From positions 62,001 to 126,000 of the forward strand of contig JAGYXB010001354.1 in the NCBI GenBank assembly GCA_022495005.1: DNA of 64,000 bases, in the 5' to 3' direction. The translations under genes and the position numbers were made by a program. The notes below the pieces were generated by a model, which was not told the DNA's origin, made no database searches, and saw nothing but the letters and a program-made list of their open reading frames with translations. This DNA is from Rhyacophila brunnea. Taxonomy: Eukaryota > Arthropoda > Insecta > Trichoptera > Rhyacophilidae. Shown here in pieces: positions 21,640 through 34,279 of the stretch (position 1 is its first letter; each line of letters begins with the position of its first letter).

Positions 21640-23406
21640 ATAACTCATATTATGACTCGAGACGTATTAGAATATGTAATGAGGACAATAGGACAAGTCT
21701 TGTTTCATAAGTTTGCTCTGGTTATATTTTATTACTACAGTTGACTTTGAAATATAAACACTCATTATTTATAAAATATAGCATCGCATAAATATAGCAT
21801 AAAATTGTATAAAAAAAAACGGTGTGTACTTATGTACGCGCGTTAGAAGTTATACTTCTTTGGCGTAACAAAACAAAATAATTTCCTCATCCATCACTAC
21901 GTCTTGGTTAGAGAGGGCTTGTAAGAGTGAGGCTTCAGCTAATTGTTTCTTTTATTTTGCTTGCCATAGTCGCGAACTGTCCATACTGTACCATAAACCA
22001 GTCATAAACTCATTCTTTGCAGTTGTCTACAGTGTGTTCACATAGTGATTGTTATCGAAACGATTTTGCATACTGAATTATAATGTCCCGTTTAATTCAT
22101 CCATAATATTAATGCCCAAACGAAGGAAGTTGTATATAATATATAAACATACATAAAAAATTAAAACGAAATGTGTAGTGAAAGTAGTGTTGTGACAGAA
22201 GTTTCGGATACATCAGGAGTTGGTTTAAGAACGGTTTAGCGTGTTTAGGTTAAATGGATGACATTAAATTGTGTTCTTCCTATTATTTATTTTACTTTAA
22301 CAGCATATCATTTATTGTGTACTTATAGTTGAAAATGCCATTTGTAATTGTTCTCCAAAGTCCTAATTATTATATGTATACTCGCTGATGTTATTTTGGT
22401 TACTCGGCCGTTACAACGCCGAGGAGAAGTTTGTATATGTACCTCTTGTACAGTAATAATATTGCAATTATTCTGTGTTAGACTAATATGAGCTTGCTGA
22501 CATGATGGTCCGGGAGTCACTACACATATGTCTTGATTTGAAATAATACTGGAAGAACCACTTGTCGACGTTTCACTTTTTTGTGTAATTTTATTTTCTG
22601 TAATTATTTTTTTGACGTAGCCTGTGAGCTCGAACACGTCCTGCTACTGTTTTTCTTTTCTCTGCTTGATCACGCTAGCGATATTTTTTACATCTCCGCA
22701 TTTGTTGAAGGCATTATGAAAACTAAAATAAATATATCAATCGCCCAGCAACTCCGACAATAATAAATTCGCTGCCTTGGCTACGGAACAATTCTAAACT
22801 ATAATATTATATTGTATAATCGTCATGATTGCAGTATCATACTGTGGCGTAATGGTAGTGTGTTCGGCTGAATGCGATTTTTTTCGTGTGAAAAAATAAA
22901 TTATGTGTTACATGTCACACGCCAAAAATACACTCTGATCTGATTTCCCAAATGCGCCTAAAGAAGTATAACTTCAAAAAAAAGTCCATCAAAAAGCCGA
23001 TATATCACTTTATGGTATTTTTAGCAAAGAACGCAAAGCCGATATTTCGGATCTGTGGTAATACACTGTTAATATACTATGTTCCTATTATTATTCAAAC
23101 GGGTAATTAGGTTATAAAATGTCTACTAAAAGTAGATCATTAGGATATATATGAATGATATTCATGTTTGCGAAAGTAGCACAAAAAAACCATTAAATGT
23201 CATTAAATTACCTTTAAGAAATCTTTTGTAATAAAAAATATTTTTCAATAGAAACTACTCTTTCATTTTATCTATCCATTAATAGGTACCCATTGAGTTA
23301 GTAAGTTAACGGAAACCGCACTTAGGGTCAACTGTTACCTAGAGTACCTAATCTAATATCAAAATTTCATCAGCAGACTCGAATCTGGGCCAATCGAGGT
23401 ATTATG
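21640..23406. other. Intergenic AT-rich DNA
   Basis: No gene recognised. A ~45-bp block at 21826-21870 (GTACTTATGTACGCGCG then GAAGTTATACTTCTTTGG) is almost identical to 63790-63835. A reversed copy of its inner part (CCTAAAGAAGTATAACTTC) lies near 22965, so 21826-22985 may be an inverted-repeat element. Short frames here show no family features. Confidence 0.5.
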
Positions 23407-23590
23407 TCATTTTGAATTCTTGAGACTCCTTTACTTGAGGTTGTATGGATACCATCCGTGGCTTTATCCAACTGTCTTTCTCTTAGGTATGCTTACATAC
23501 TGCAGTCTGCAATTTAGAGATCTTTATTTGACTGGGTATTTTTTTCGACTTATACGAGGTATAAATGAGAACTCTGCCATTCCAGGCAGT

Positions 23591-24501
23591 TGTCATGTTA
23601 TTTTATAACATAACACACTAAGCCAAGGAAGTCTTTACGAGGGCAACACTACGCAAAAGTACGACCGGATCACGCCTGCGCACGGGATAGTTTGTACGGA
23701 GTTCGTGACACTATTTCCGGCGCTATACGAGATAGCGGGCTTTTTACCCGAAGGTGAAGCAGGAGTCGAGCTCTCAGTCCTGATCGTTCGAAGGAAGCAG
23801 ACGTCTTGGCCAGTTCCGAGCCTCGGACCCGGGGCACAGGGTTTTCGATTTCCTGACGTTTTGGAGACGAGGACGATGGCCATCCGAAGGACGTCCCCCC
23901 CACGCCAGGAGATCGGAGGAACTCCACGGTCCCCACACGTTTGAAGACGCACTCCTCGATTCCGTCCTGGAAGGAATCGAGGGCAGCGAAAAGGCTGGAG
24001 AGCCTTTTGTGTAATTGGTATTTATTGTTCTTTTATGTTACGGTCCACCGAATTAGTCTTTGTTTCGAATTAGCTTTTGAGTTTTTGTTCTTATTTGTTT
24101 AAATATTATATCGCATTAGGTGCTCGTGATTCACTTGAGTAATTATACTTCTCTATACACTGTAGCCCGCAAGTTATCTCATATATTAATTAATTATACA
24201 CCTGTTTAAATTTCTCTACTTGCTTTTCATTTAATTATCCTTAACACTATTGTCTCTATGCATCAACATAGAGTGGCGCTCAATCCGAGATATTTATATT
24301 TATTCCATATTCATTATGCTTTTTATTAATCTAGGAACCTACACGAATGAGTATAGTAACCGGACAGGTAGCTGAGGTCCTAGAGGTAAAAGTCAAACCA
24401 CCCACGACCCTGCATCCTATTTCCCCGAGTCTCATGCTTATCCCTATCCTACATCCCCATCCATACCTATTCCTTACCCCCACATAAATCATCCCATGAT
24501 A
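23591..24501. mobile_element. Probable solo LTR
   Basis: A 911-bp insert begins TGTCATGTTATTTTATAACA and is bounded by a 4-bp duplication CAGT (23587-23590, 24502-24505). The flanking LINE reads straight through once it is removed. A GC-rich central block (about 23640-24000) followed by an AT-rich half is LTR-like. There is no internal coding region, hence solo. The right edge does not give the usual CA end (it reads CATGATA), so the assignment as an LTR is not certain. Confidence 0.6.
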
Positions 24502-24646
24502 CAGTGTTGAACTGTGTCCCTGATAACTATCTTAGAAATAGAGAGCAACAGTTGTTTGTTCCCCAAGGTGCAGAACCAACCTGCCACTGGTAATGCCAAT
24601 TGGGAGGGCAATAACTATCTTCCACCAAATTGCTTCGGGTGTTGAT

Positions 24647-25667
24647 CAGTGGCGGCCGGTGGTCTTCAGAATAGCATTTTCTGGTAGTGCGCAATGGTTT
24701 ACCTTCTATAAAGAGAAGATCTTCTTTCACCCTGTCACTACCCAGCATTGGAGCATAGGGCAACCACAAGTTCGCGCCACTTCCCTTGGTCCATCGCCAA
24801 CTCTTGCACCTCCCGCCATGTCAGACCTGCATCACGTAGGTCGCTTTTGTGGCAGTGCTACAGGGTGAGTGAGGGCCGGCCATGGCGACGGAACCCTTGA
24901 GGCTGTGCCATAAGAGTACGACGTGTCACTCTTTTTGGCGGCATCCGGAGCACGTGTCCTAGCCACGTAAGGTCGTAAAGCGTCTTTTCATGATTACCTC
25001 AATCACCGAAGGCTACCGTGTTCTCTTACCGACTTCTCAGAAGGTAAATTGAATATGTCTTTGTTTATTTATACTATTTCACAAAAAAGATTTGAACAGC
25101 AAGAATGATTTAATATCAATAAAGAAATATAAATGTCACAGTTTTTGGCTTACGCTCTGAGCAAACAATGCTTTAGCCAAATAAATAACCGCAGATGTGT
25201 TTTTTTTATTATTTTGAATGAATTTGAGTGGTTCAGAAATAAACGCGGCAGGTTTGTATTTTCGTAAAATGTTGGCGATTCATTAAATATGTTAACTGTA
25301 AAAATATTAAAAATTAACTCCCCAACATTGTTATAAAACAGAAACTGGCGTTTTTGTTTCTAGAGTCCTTCGTTTCGTGCGCCGATCTAAAAGTGTGTAA
25401 AAAATTCTACACAAAACGCCATTACGGGAACATTCGGCTACCGTTTAAGCAGTATACAATGACCTCATTGTCATCCTGTGCAAACTGAAAATCTATTTGG
25501 ACGCAATCGCTCTGCGCTCATGAACGGAGAATTGTTAATAATACTGCTACATGTTCTACTTCGCGAAGTGAGTGATACACGTATGAATAACAATGAAAAG
25601 TTGAGCGATGTCTTCAAAAATGCAGGCAGTGCGTTGCACTTGCATGGTATTAGAAGAGCCGCCGCTG
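24647..25667. mobile_element. hAT-like element CAGTGGCGGC
   Basis: Left end CAGTGGCGGCCGG, right end GAGCCGCCGCTG, with exact duplication GTGTTGAT at 24639-24646 and 25668-25675. The first ~400 bp include a stretch (about 24740-25020) that reads like antisense LINE-derived sequence. No intact protein. Confidence 0.85.
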
Positions 25668-26234
25668 GTGTTGATATATTCCACTTGCGTTTAGGTGAAT
25701 GCTATTTTATAAATTCTTAAAATAGGGTCTCCTTAGCAAACTCGGTGTACTTCTTTGAACTTCTGTAGATGTATAATTGTATTTTCACTGCTTTTCTATG
25801 TTTTTATTATGTTTTCTTTTTATATTTTCATTTTTATCGGTTTTACTACTTTTTTTTCCCTTTATAATGTTTCATGTCATGTTGTGAACGTCTCAAACGT
25901 ATAATTTTTAACCACAATATGTTAAAAAAATAAATTGAATCATTTTGTAGTTATTAGCAAAACTGAAATGTTCTTATTTTAGCCGAATCCAACTCGATTA
26001 CCGAGGCAATAGATTAGTTTATTAACATGAGTTTCCGCAACCGGCCGACCCGATCAATGCTGTCAGTTTGACATTTGCTTTTGTAACGATAGTCACTTGC
26101 CTTTATTCATTATTTTGACTTAATAAAAATGTATACTCAGAAAATATATATTTAAAACACATTTTGTTGATAAAAAAATATTTATTGAAAAAATTAAATA
26201 AAACCACTCGGATATCATTGTAAATATGGTACGT

Positions 26235-26640
26235 CAGCGTTTCCCAAACTGTTGCACGGAACACTATTTGCCGTCTTTCACATTGTAGACAATTGTGACT
26301 ACACTCCTTCGATTGCATCCCTCCAGCGATATTTCCATTCCATCCAAATAGCTGACAGAATCAGGAGGCGTTCAAATCCAACCCTCTTTCCTGTTGGCTC
26401 TCTACTTTCAAATAGCTTCTCCAAATTGTGTTCTACGTAAGGGCTAAGTTGCATGGTGCTGAAAATTGACGCCAACTATGGTATCATGAGACCGATCTAG
26501 CCTGAAGCCAATTGTGTTTGCGCTGCAATTGCATCCATTTGCAGCGTCATGTGGCTTATTCCTTAGTGCAGTACTTCTCAAACTGGGGAGCGCGGCCCCC
26601 CAGGAAACCCTGCCGCTCCTTCCAGAGAGCCGCGAATTAT
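26235..26640. repeat. Two one-ended hAT termini
   Basis: CAGCGTTTCCCAAACTG at 26235 and CAGTACTTCTCAAACTGG at 26573 both have the form of left ends of hAT elements. No matching right end or flanking duplication was found for either, so they are probably truncated. Confidence 0.45.
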
Positions 26641-27104
26641 TTCAGTATTTGAAAAAAAAAAATCATAAAAACGTGATCACTGGACGATAATATTTCCCAA
26701 ACTTAAATAAACACCAAAGTACAATTGGATAAGAACACCATTTGATAAATCCTTACAACCGCTTATAAAGAGCAAATTCAGTTGGTCCCATCTTCCTCGT
26801 AAGAACCAAGTTCGGCTGTATATAGTATACTATGTTTCTGATTGTAGCTATCCAATGTTCAGAAGTTTTTTAAAATCGATGTCAAATGAATTATCAGTTT
26901 GCATCGAAAAAGCGGTAATCGCAAGATTATATTACCTACTATGTACAAAATGAACCCCACCCTTTTGCCCAAATTTTTACTCTTAATTTGATCATGGAAT
27001 CACTCCATGACAGATATCTTAGAGCAGGACACGACAATAGTGTTCTAATTAAAGCAATCTGGAAAACGCTGATGTGTGTAATTATTAATTTTAGATTTAA
27101 GTCT

Positions 27105-30100
27105 TCACGCCTTAAGAACTTTAGCATGGTAATCGAGATGCTCTCCAATGAATGAGGAAATGAAGTAGTACGAGTGATCGTATCCTTCCCGGAGCTTCAG
27201 CACGCACTGGAACTGAGCATCACGGCACGCTTCTGCCAGACTCTCGGGCAACAGCTGTTTCTCCGTGTAGAACTTATCTGATTTTCCCTGAAAAAGAAAA
27301 GAAATATTGTTATTCTTTATAGTTTTGCAATAGTCCACTGTGTTCACCGTGTAGAAGGGTTACATGTAAATTGTACGTAAAACATTTCACCGTGGCACAG
27401 TTCGCCGTGAGCTTCGGAAAGAGATGACCGTATACTATACGGTCTCCTATTTTATTAAATTTAATATGAACATTAATTCAATTTTCATAGCTGATTTTGG
27501 CAAAAGTCATGAATTCAAGAATGAAAACCTAATCTAACCTAACTTCACCTAACAAATAATCCAGTATATAGGCTATTTTCAAAATTTGTTTGCTGCTGAC
27601 TTCGTGTAAACTGACAAAAACCGTGTTTTATTTAGACATGAATTTTATCTCAGTACTATACGACCCGAACACCCACGATGGCCGTGCGGCTTATGCATCT
27701 GCCTATAACGTCATGTGTCCCAGGTTCGAATACTGGGTCTGGCAACTACAAACATTGTTTTTCAATTTGTGTATGAGTCAGAGTATGGACCTAATAGGTT
27801 GAGCAAGTGGCTGACATCCGTTTTTCGTAAAAACAAAATCTGTCAATACAAACCTCCACTCCGTGGAGGCCCATATGATCCTATTAGGATCGGACATGGT
27901 CGAAAAAAGAAACATTGTCATTCAAATTAATTTATTTTCATTGAAATAAAAATACAAACCGCAGACAGTATTGGTTAGTTTTAAAACTTCAATTAAACTC
28001 TACCATAATAGTATTGGGGAGGCTGTGGAGATCTGACAAAAATAATATACACATTGTCAGTTATACTTATTTGTTTTCATTGAACTAAGAATACAAATAG
28101 CCGTTTGTTTTTAAAATCCGAATAAACCATGCCTAAAACAAACCATAATAGATAAAAAATATTCTTATATCTACAAAATATCTAAAATTAGATATCTGTT
28201 TGAGTGGTTATGTTATATACCCATTTGATGTTAGTTGCGAGGATTTTATTTTGCTTTGGTAACATTTTATAGTCAGTTTGTGAGAAATACACATAATTTT
28301 AAGATTTACATATAATTGTATGACTGGTTTGAACTGTTTCGAGGCCCCCTTTTCATATCATCTGGCGAATTGATTGGGTCAAAAAAAAATCGCCGCTGAT
28401 TAATCTCTACAAATAGCAAAGCCGAATTAAATGCAGTGGTCTGATCAGAAACAATTTACATTGTGGTCGCCATAAGCAACATTTGAAAGCTGACAACATT
28501 TCAAATAAGTACCTGGTCGATGAATAAAGTGATGGGTGGTCCGTTGTAGGTCTTCACCAGCTCGACAGTGTCCCATTCCGCCCAATTGCTCTGGTCTTTT
28601 GGACCCAAATACCCACTGAAGGCCTTAATGCCCCAGGGGCAATTGCTCGGGTTGCAGATGGGGGCGAACGCGCTCACGGACATGTATAATCCGGGGTTTT
28701 TCAGGGCACACACCATCGCTCCGTGTCCTCCCATACTAGATAAAACAAAAAATAACTGATAATCTTTTTAGAAATGAAGTAGGTACTAGCGTCAATATGT
28801 TTCTGAGGCTGTTACAAGTTGTGTATATTCAATGAAGAATGTTAAAGGATGTCGATTCCACATAAAAGAAGAAGAAAAAGTAAGCATGGTTGTTTTGTTA
28901 CCTGTGTCCCATGATGCTTTGCCGAGATGCGTCGGCCACATCCGCAAAGGCTGCAGCGACAAGATCGTTAAGTTCTTGCGTGACGTAACTGAACATGCGG
29001 TAATTCTTTTTCCAGGGTTCCAAGGTGGCGTCCAGGTAAAATCCGGCTCCAGAGCCAAAGTCGTACGACTCGTCCTCTCCGGGGATGTTTACTTCTCGTG
29101 GTGACGTATCAGGGCAAACGATAATCAGACCATGCTCAGCTGCATACCTTAAAATGGATAGTAATAATTGAATAGCCGAGGATGCGCCTATTACCAAGAT
29201 GGGGAAATCAACTTCAAAGTTAAATGTGCGATTGTCAAATTTGTATACTTACTAGAGTCTGTATTCTATAAACTGGCATTACACGTCACACGGAAAGCAT
29301 TATGCCATCGCGTTCAACTGTTGCAAGTTTTCAATGGGAGGGAACGAGATGGATGCTGAAGAGAGGGGGAAACTGGCAAGCCAGCTTATAGAAGACAGAC
29401 TCTAGTAGCTATGAAAATTATAATACAATTGTATACACCATGTTACATGTTTGAATCCTGTTTCACGCATAAATATTATGTGGTGTTTCTGGCAAAACCT
29501 GGTAAGTCGATAATTTTGTTACCGTCAAATGGGGCGACATTGAAATCGAGGGGCTACTTTGATACTTTGAAAATGATTTTGAAATTGGCAACACAGTACC
29601 CACCGGAACGGTATAATTATAAGTTACCGGTCTATTTTAAAAGATATATCTATGGTCTACCTGTCAAACTACAAATACGGTAATTAAATGTCCGATTTGT
29701 TGTATATCGGAATCCGTAACCATCAAGGTGAATTTGGTGTCTTATTTGAAGAGCTATAAAATGTGAGTACCCTTTTATTATCATCGTAGTAATCCAATGA
29801 TTATTTAAATACTATAGTGATATCACTATTTCTTTTTCATATTTTAAATTCAAATTTATTGAGGTGAAGTACACTTTTGTGTAACATGCTGATTTAAAGT
29901 ATGGGGCGTCATTGATACGGGGTATCAAAGTCGCCCCCACACCTAATACCTATACTGAAGATGGTGTAGTTGCTAAATTTTAAGAATATTTTTTTAATTT
30001 CCATGTTTTTAATTTCAGAATAAGACGGTGCGACAGTACAAAAGAAAACTAAGTTCAAATTATTTCATTTTAAGTTTTATTGGTTATTTTGTATTGTAAT

Positions 30101-31511
30101 TTTGGTCTCGTATAAAAATGTTCCTAGTTCTTTGATGTTTACCCTGTACTTTTTTGATAACATGATGAATAAATGCTATAATGCAAATCTGTACATTTTT
30201 TTGTTTATTTTTTTGATTGAGAATACGTTTTCATATTTTTATTTTATTTACTAACTCACGGGGTGACTTTGATACCCTATCAAAGTCACCCCCCTGTAAC
30301 TTAGTGCTTGTAACACCTGAAAAAAAAATTGAAAAAATTAATGAAATATAAGGATGGGTTTGAAGTCCCAAATATAAACTAACGAAAGCATAAAAAAATA
30401 GGTATCAAAGTAGCCCCACCCCATGGTGTGACTTTGATAGGGTACTTTTTATTTCAATACGTATTCGTTAAAATTTCAATTTAATATTATTATTCGATTG
30501 GTATTTATAATGCAATATTTACATTATTTTTTCAGTCTATTCCTATAGCTGGTTTTCAAAATATCGTAAATATAAAATCAAAATCGGTCAAAGTCACCCC
30601 ACTTTACGGTATTTAGAATTTAAAACTTCGTGATGCGAGATGCGAGGCAACCCTGAGCGTCAACCGACCTGTGAAAATAAAGCGACGCGACTGAAAGGTC
30701 TATGATAGTCTGTAAGTAAGGTCTTTAGTATGGAAAACGATAAATCGGTTCTTATGTGTGTTTGGCGGGACTTTCAAAAATGAACGATCCGTGCGGGAAA
30801 ACGATTTATGTGAGAATGGTAGATCGGGGTTCTACTGTAGTATAGTTAGAGATATTTTCATGAAAAAAATGTTATGTTTCTTCGGCTCTATTTACTTAGA
30901 GCTTACCGCAGAAATGTCAGATTTTTCAAGTCTATACCTGAAACCATCCAAACGCCACTTTTTGAGCATAGACAACCATAATAGCGGTTTTGCCATGGTT
31001 GTCTATGCTTAAAAAGTGGCATTTGGATGGTTTCAGGTATAGACTCGAAAAATCTGACGTTTCTCCGTGGTAAGCTCTCAGTAAATAGAGCCGTTTCTTC
31101 AATTTATCGCATGATGTAGAAAATTAGCGATGCTATGCTCCAATACTCAGGTGTGACAGGGTGAAGTAAGTAAGTAATTACGCCCAGAACCACCCTCACT
31201 AGCACACCACTGAAACATTTTTTCACTGCCATGTACTTCCGCTGATTCTATCTATAAATTACAAGTAACCTAAAGAGCCATAGTTACCTCTGCGCTCCGG
31301 CTTTTGTTATAAAGTTCTGTTCATTGCAAGTGAGTCCAGAAAGCCACCACACTATCGGCAGTTTCTGTTCCTTGATGCCTTCGCAGTCCGCCTGAGGCGG
31401 TATGAAGATGGCAAAGTTCATTTTGCATTTTAACTCCGTCGAATCGTGGCTGTACACTTTTTGGAAGCCTCCGAAACAGGCGTTCGACGATACCTCTGTC
31501 AAGTTTTCCAT
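27105..31511 (-). CDS. S-formylglutathione hydrolase (esterase D)
   Basis: Four coding exons on the minus strand: 31511-31288, 29147-28902, 28735-28513 and 27287-27105. The spliced frame of 876 nt encodes 291 residues, close to the ~280-290 usual for the family. All introns are GT-AG and phases agree. The enzyme hydrolyses S-formylglutathione to formate and glutathione in the cytosolic formaldehyde-detoxification pathway, after glutathione-dependent formaldehyde dehydrogenase. Family motifs appear in order: [73 protein letters not shown] and GYDHSYYF. The nucleophile Ser157 codon is itself split by an intron (AG|T). Asp235 in IDQGKSD and His269 complete the triad. An acceptor site (TTTCAG) directly precedes the ATG, so a non-coding 5' exon should lie above 31520. 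No signal peptide. Confidence 0.96.
27672..27909 (+). repeat. tRNA-derived SINE (family A)
   Basis: The head has the tRNA-like B box GGTTCGAATACTGGG preceded by an A-box-like GATGGCCGTGCGG. The body contains GACCTAATAGGTTGAGCA and ends GGATCGGACATGGTCG plus A-rich sequence. Collinear with 46893-47122 and 61172-61402. The B box and fixed spacing indicate Pol III-type origin. Confidence 0.8.
29520..30611. mobile_element. TIR element TACCGTCAAATGGGG
   Basis: The left end TACCGTCAAATGGGGCGAC is mirrored at the right (GTCACCCCACTTTACGGTA). The interior carries at least three further copies of the GGGGTGACTTTGATA motif in both orientations (about 29895-29940, 30258-30297, 30400-30443). Lies in the first coding intron of the esterase D gene. 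Target duplication not resolved; superfamily unknown. Confidence 0.65.
30883..31093. repeat. Imperfect 211-bp palindrome
   Basis: Arms sharing CTATACCTGAAACCATCCAA and AGCATAGACAACCAT in inverted orientation around a ~15-base loop. Arms differ at a handful of sites. Located in the esterase D first coding intron. Confidence 0.8.
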
Positions 31512-32115
31512 TCTGAAATAAAGAAACACGGTCAATTAACAAGCAAATGAGAATAGAATTGGCCGTTGATTTGTCAACATTTCAAGAAATTTCTTTCGGC
31601 AACGTTAGGGTAATATTTATAAGTTAATGAGACTGATGATGCTAAGCGCTAGTGTTTAAAAAGCCGGCACAAATTTACATAATACTATAATCATTTTACA
31701 TAATAAACGTGTCTAAGGTAAAAAGATGTATTCTTACATGTATATTTGATACCGATATTATGCAATAGCGAATAAAAACCTCAACATGTGAACGAGAAGT
31801 AGATAATAATAAGGTTATAAAAAAGATATCAGCTGTCAAAGTTTTCTGACATTATGAAAAGTGTTGCCAACTACTAACTGTCATTTACAAAAATATGCTG
31901 AGCGCGATGCAGTTGCAGTCGAAAACCTTATACAGGCGTTTTTTGAAAGTACTCCTCAAATGCTGGCGTATTACGCAATAACTCCGTAAAGAATGAATGC
32001 GTCACATCCTCGTCGGTTATGGGGAATACAGCGGCAAACACATTTTTAAAATAGCCGATATACTGGATTATTTGTTAGGTTGGGTTAGTTTAGCTTAGGT
32101 AAGTTAGGTTAGGTC

Positions 32116-32830
32116 AACCCAGGGGTCGCAATCTCTTGAACCAAAAGAGCTAAATATGAGTGGCACAACGGTTAAAAAAAAATCGAGAGCCATACGTATA
32201 TTTTTATAAATATGATTAATTACGTTTTATAATTGTTTGTTTATTAAGTGAAGAAGATTTCCCGAATAAAACTAACGTAAATACTTAGAAAAAATTATGT
32301 TTTGGATGTTTAATTCTGTTTCACTATGCGAAAAACAAGTATTAGCGAGTATTAAAGTGCCCAAGAATTGTGGAAAAATAAGAATGTAGCTCTGGATATA
32401 ATTACGTACCAACGTCTTCATTTAAATAAACAACAACATTTCCTTGTATTTTCTCTTATTACTTATCTTTTTTTTTATTTATCTAAGTAAGTATCACAAT
32501 CTCTCCCATTTCATTAAAAGTTTGTTCCTGTTGTGGATCAATAATTAACTTTATAGGCAAATTGACACTGTGGTGTCATTTGATGTAGGTCGGTAATTTT
32601 AAACCTTTTTGGATGGCAGAAGCCTTGAAACATTTTGTTCAATCTCAAAGAACCATTAACTTGGTGACATACTACGAGCAGGGAATCCAATCCCGAGCCA
32701 AAATTCTGATCCCAGGATTTCGGGATTACAATTTGACAATCCCGGGATCCCGGGACTGGTCCCGGGATTGGCATTTTTTCCATTGTTAATATAAAAATTT
32801 TATATTTACAAATAACATTGATAAAATTGG
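32116..32830. repeat. hAT-like termini and a shared repeat block
   Basis: CAGGGGTCGCAATCTCTTG at 32116 resembles a hAT left end. About 32690-32770 carries GGGATCCCGGGACTGG-type sequence typical of another hAT terminus. Between them, 32290-32565 is a diverged direct copy of 34280-34525 (ATTAGCGAGTATTAAAGTGC). No matched ends were found, so no element is bounded. Confidence 0.45.
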
Positions 32831-34279
32831 TCAAAAATAAAACTAGTATAATTTATACTATTTAAGACATTTATTGTTAATATTGTATACGTTCAGTCTT
32901 GAAAATACATAAGTTTAATGGAGTAAATAATATTGTAATATAAATAATAATGTGAATTTAATGAGATTGCTGTTTCTGATAGTAAAGACTTAATGAATGG
33001 ATAAGCGAGATTTAAAATAGTAAAGCAAATCATGATGTACTTATGGCCTTTCCGCTTCATAAATCTAATTAGTCAGCCAAATATGAAACTGCCGTAAAAC
33101 GTATGAGATCATGGTGGAATTACCGTGTTAATAGTGCGAAGCATTGGTTTTTTCCAATCTTTCTCATTTTTATTAATTTATGTGACACAGCTTCCAATGA
33201 TTTATATTGTATGTTTCTGGATTAAAATGGTACATAATATAATATTTCACCACTTTACTATCCAAAAAAATCTACTGATATTAAAAAAATGTAGTTTTAA
33301 TGGGTGCAACATTTATTTTACCTTGTCTTGAAGTTGAAGTTGGGAATGCTGCACGGTTTGAAGGGAATGTTTTGCCATCTTACTAAATATAGAATTGTAA
33401 TGTAGCTTCAGATTCCAGTAATTGAATTCTTCAAGCATCGATTAAAAAAATGTAATTTTTCTGTATAATCAAAATTATGGTAAAACAACAATGCACCTAT
33501 CTTAAATACAACCGGTTTAGATCAGTAAACGCTTTACCAAAACGGCTGAAATACGTAAATTGTTTTTCCAAATAATATAATTATTATTATGTTATTGACT
33601 AGGTATACATTGATATGGTGTTTACGACACTTTTAAATTTGGCAATACTGCTCAAAGGATAGATTCTTTTTTCAAATCATATTTTCTTTTGTTTTTTAAA
33701 ACGATTTTTCTTCTCGTGTCATTGTTTAACTGTCACACGTAAGAAATAATAATAAATTACTATCTCGTTATATTTAAAACATACCTACAAGCTTATTGGT
33801 CAGTAATAAATACCAATATTATATTATATTTTGATCCCAGGACGTTAACGTCAAGGGAGAGACAGAGACTATACGTATTTGTCAAATACTATTTAAAGAT
33901 TTTAAAGTGTGGTGTTGGATGTGGAATGGATGCTGAAAGTCTCCGAGTTGGATGACATTATGAATTTGACTGTGCCGAGTACTCTAATTTTTGTCTTCAC
34001 GCTTGAGGAAGATGACATGGGAAAATTGGTAGTATTTGGACTTATTGAAGAGTGTGAGGCAGAATTTCCTTCAGATGGATGGCGCAAATTATGAGTGCCG
34101 AATGATTTTTCAACCGATTTTACGTGACGCGGAATGCCAAGCCATGGAGACAGCTACTGTCGCCACTGTCCTGGATTCATTCTTTTGAAAACATTCTTCG
34201 CCCCTGACATATTTTACATTTTGTCAAAACTGTTTTGTGTAGTTTTTAAAATTGACTGTGTATATTTAAAAAAAAAATT

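Larger units (their letters stand above)
23415..25939 (+). mobile_element. Jockey-like LINE 3' end, interrupted twice
   Basis: Starts with the coding end of the reverse transcriptase (LYLRLYGYHPWLYPT, FLLGMLTYCSL), resumes at 24506 and again at 25676, and ends with the family tail and an A-rich run near 25930. A plausible duplication TCATTTTG flanks it (23407-23414, 25940-25947). The solo LTR-like insert 23591-24501 and the hAT-like insert 24647-25667 break it. Removing both restores collinearity with the copy at 49190-49735. Confidence 0.85.

Noticed and set aside
23635..23952. Overlapping 80-105-codon frames in a GC-rich block
   Set aside because: They lie inside the LTR-like insert, occur on both strands at once and reflect low stop frequency in GC-rich DNA.
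28792..29104. Frames on both strands overlapping the esterase D exon 2
   Set aside because: Alternative-frame shadows of the real exon, which has full family motifs and splice sites.
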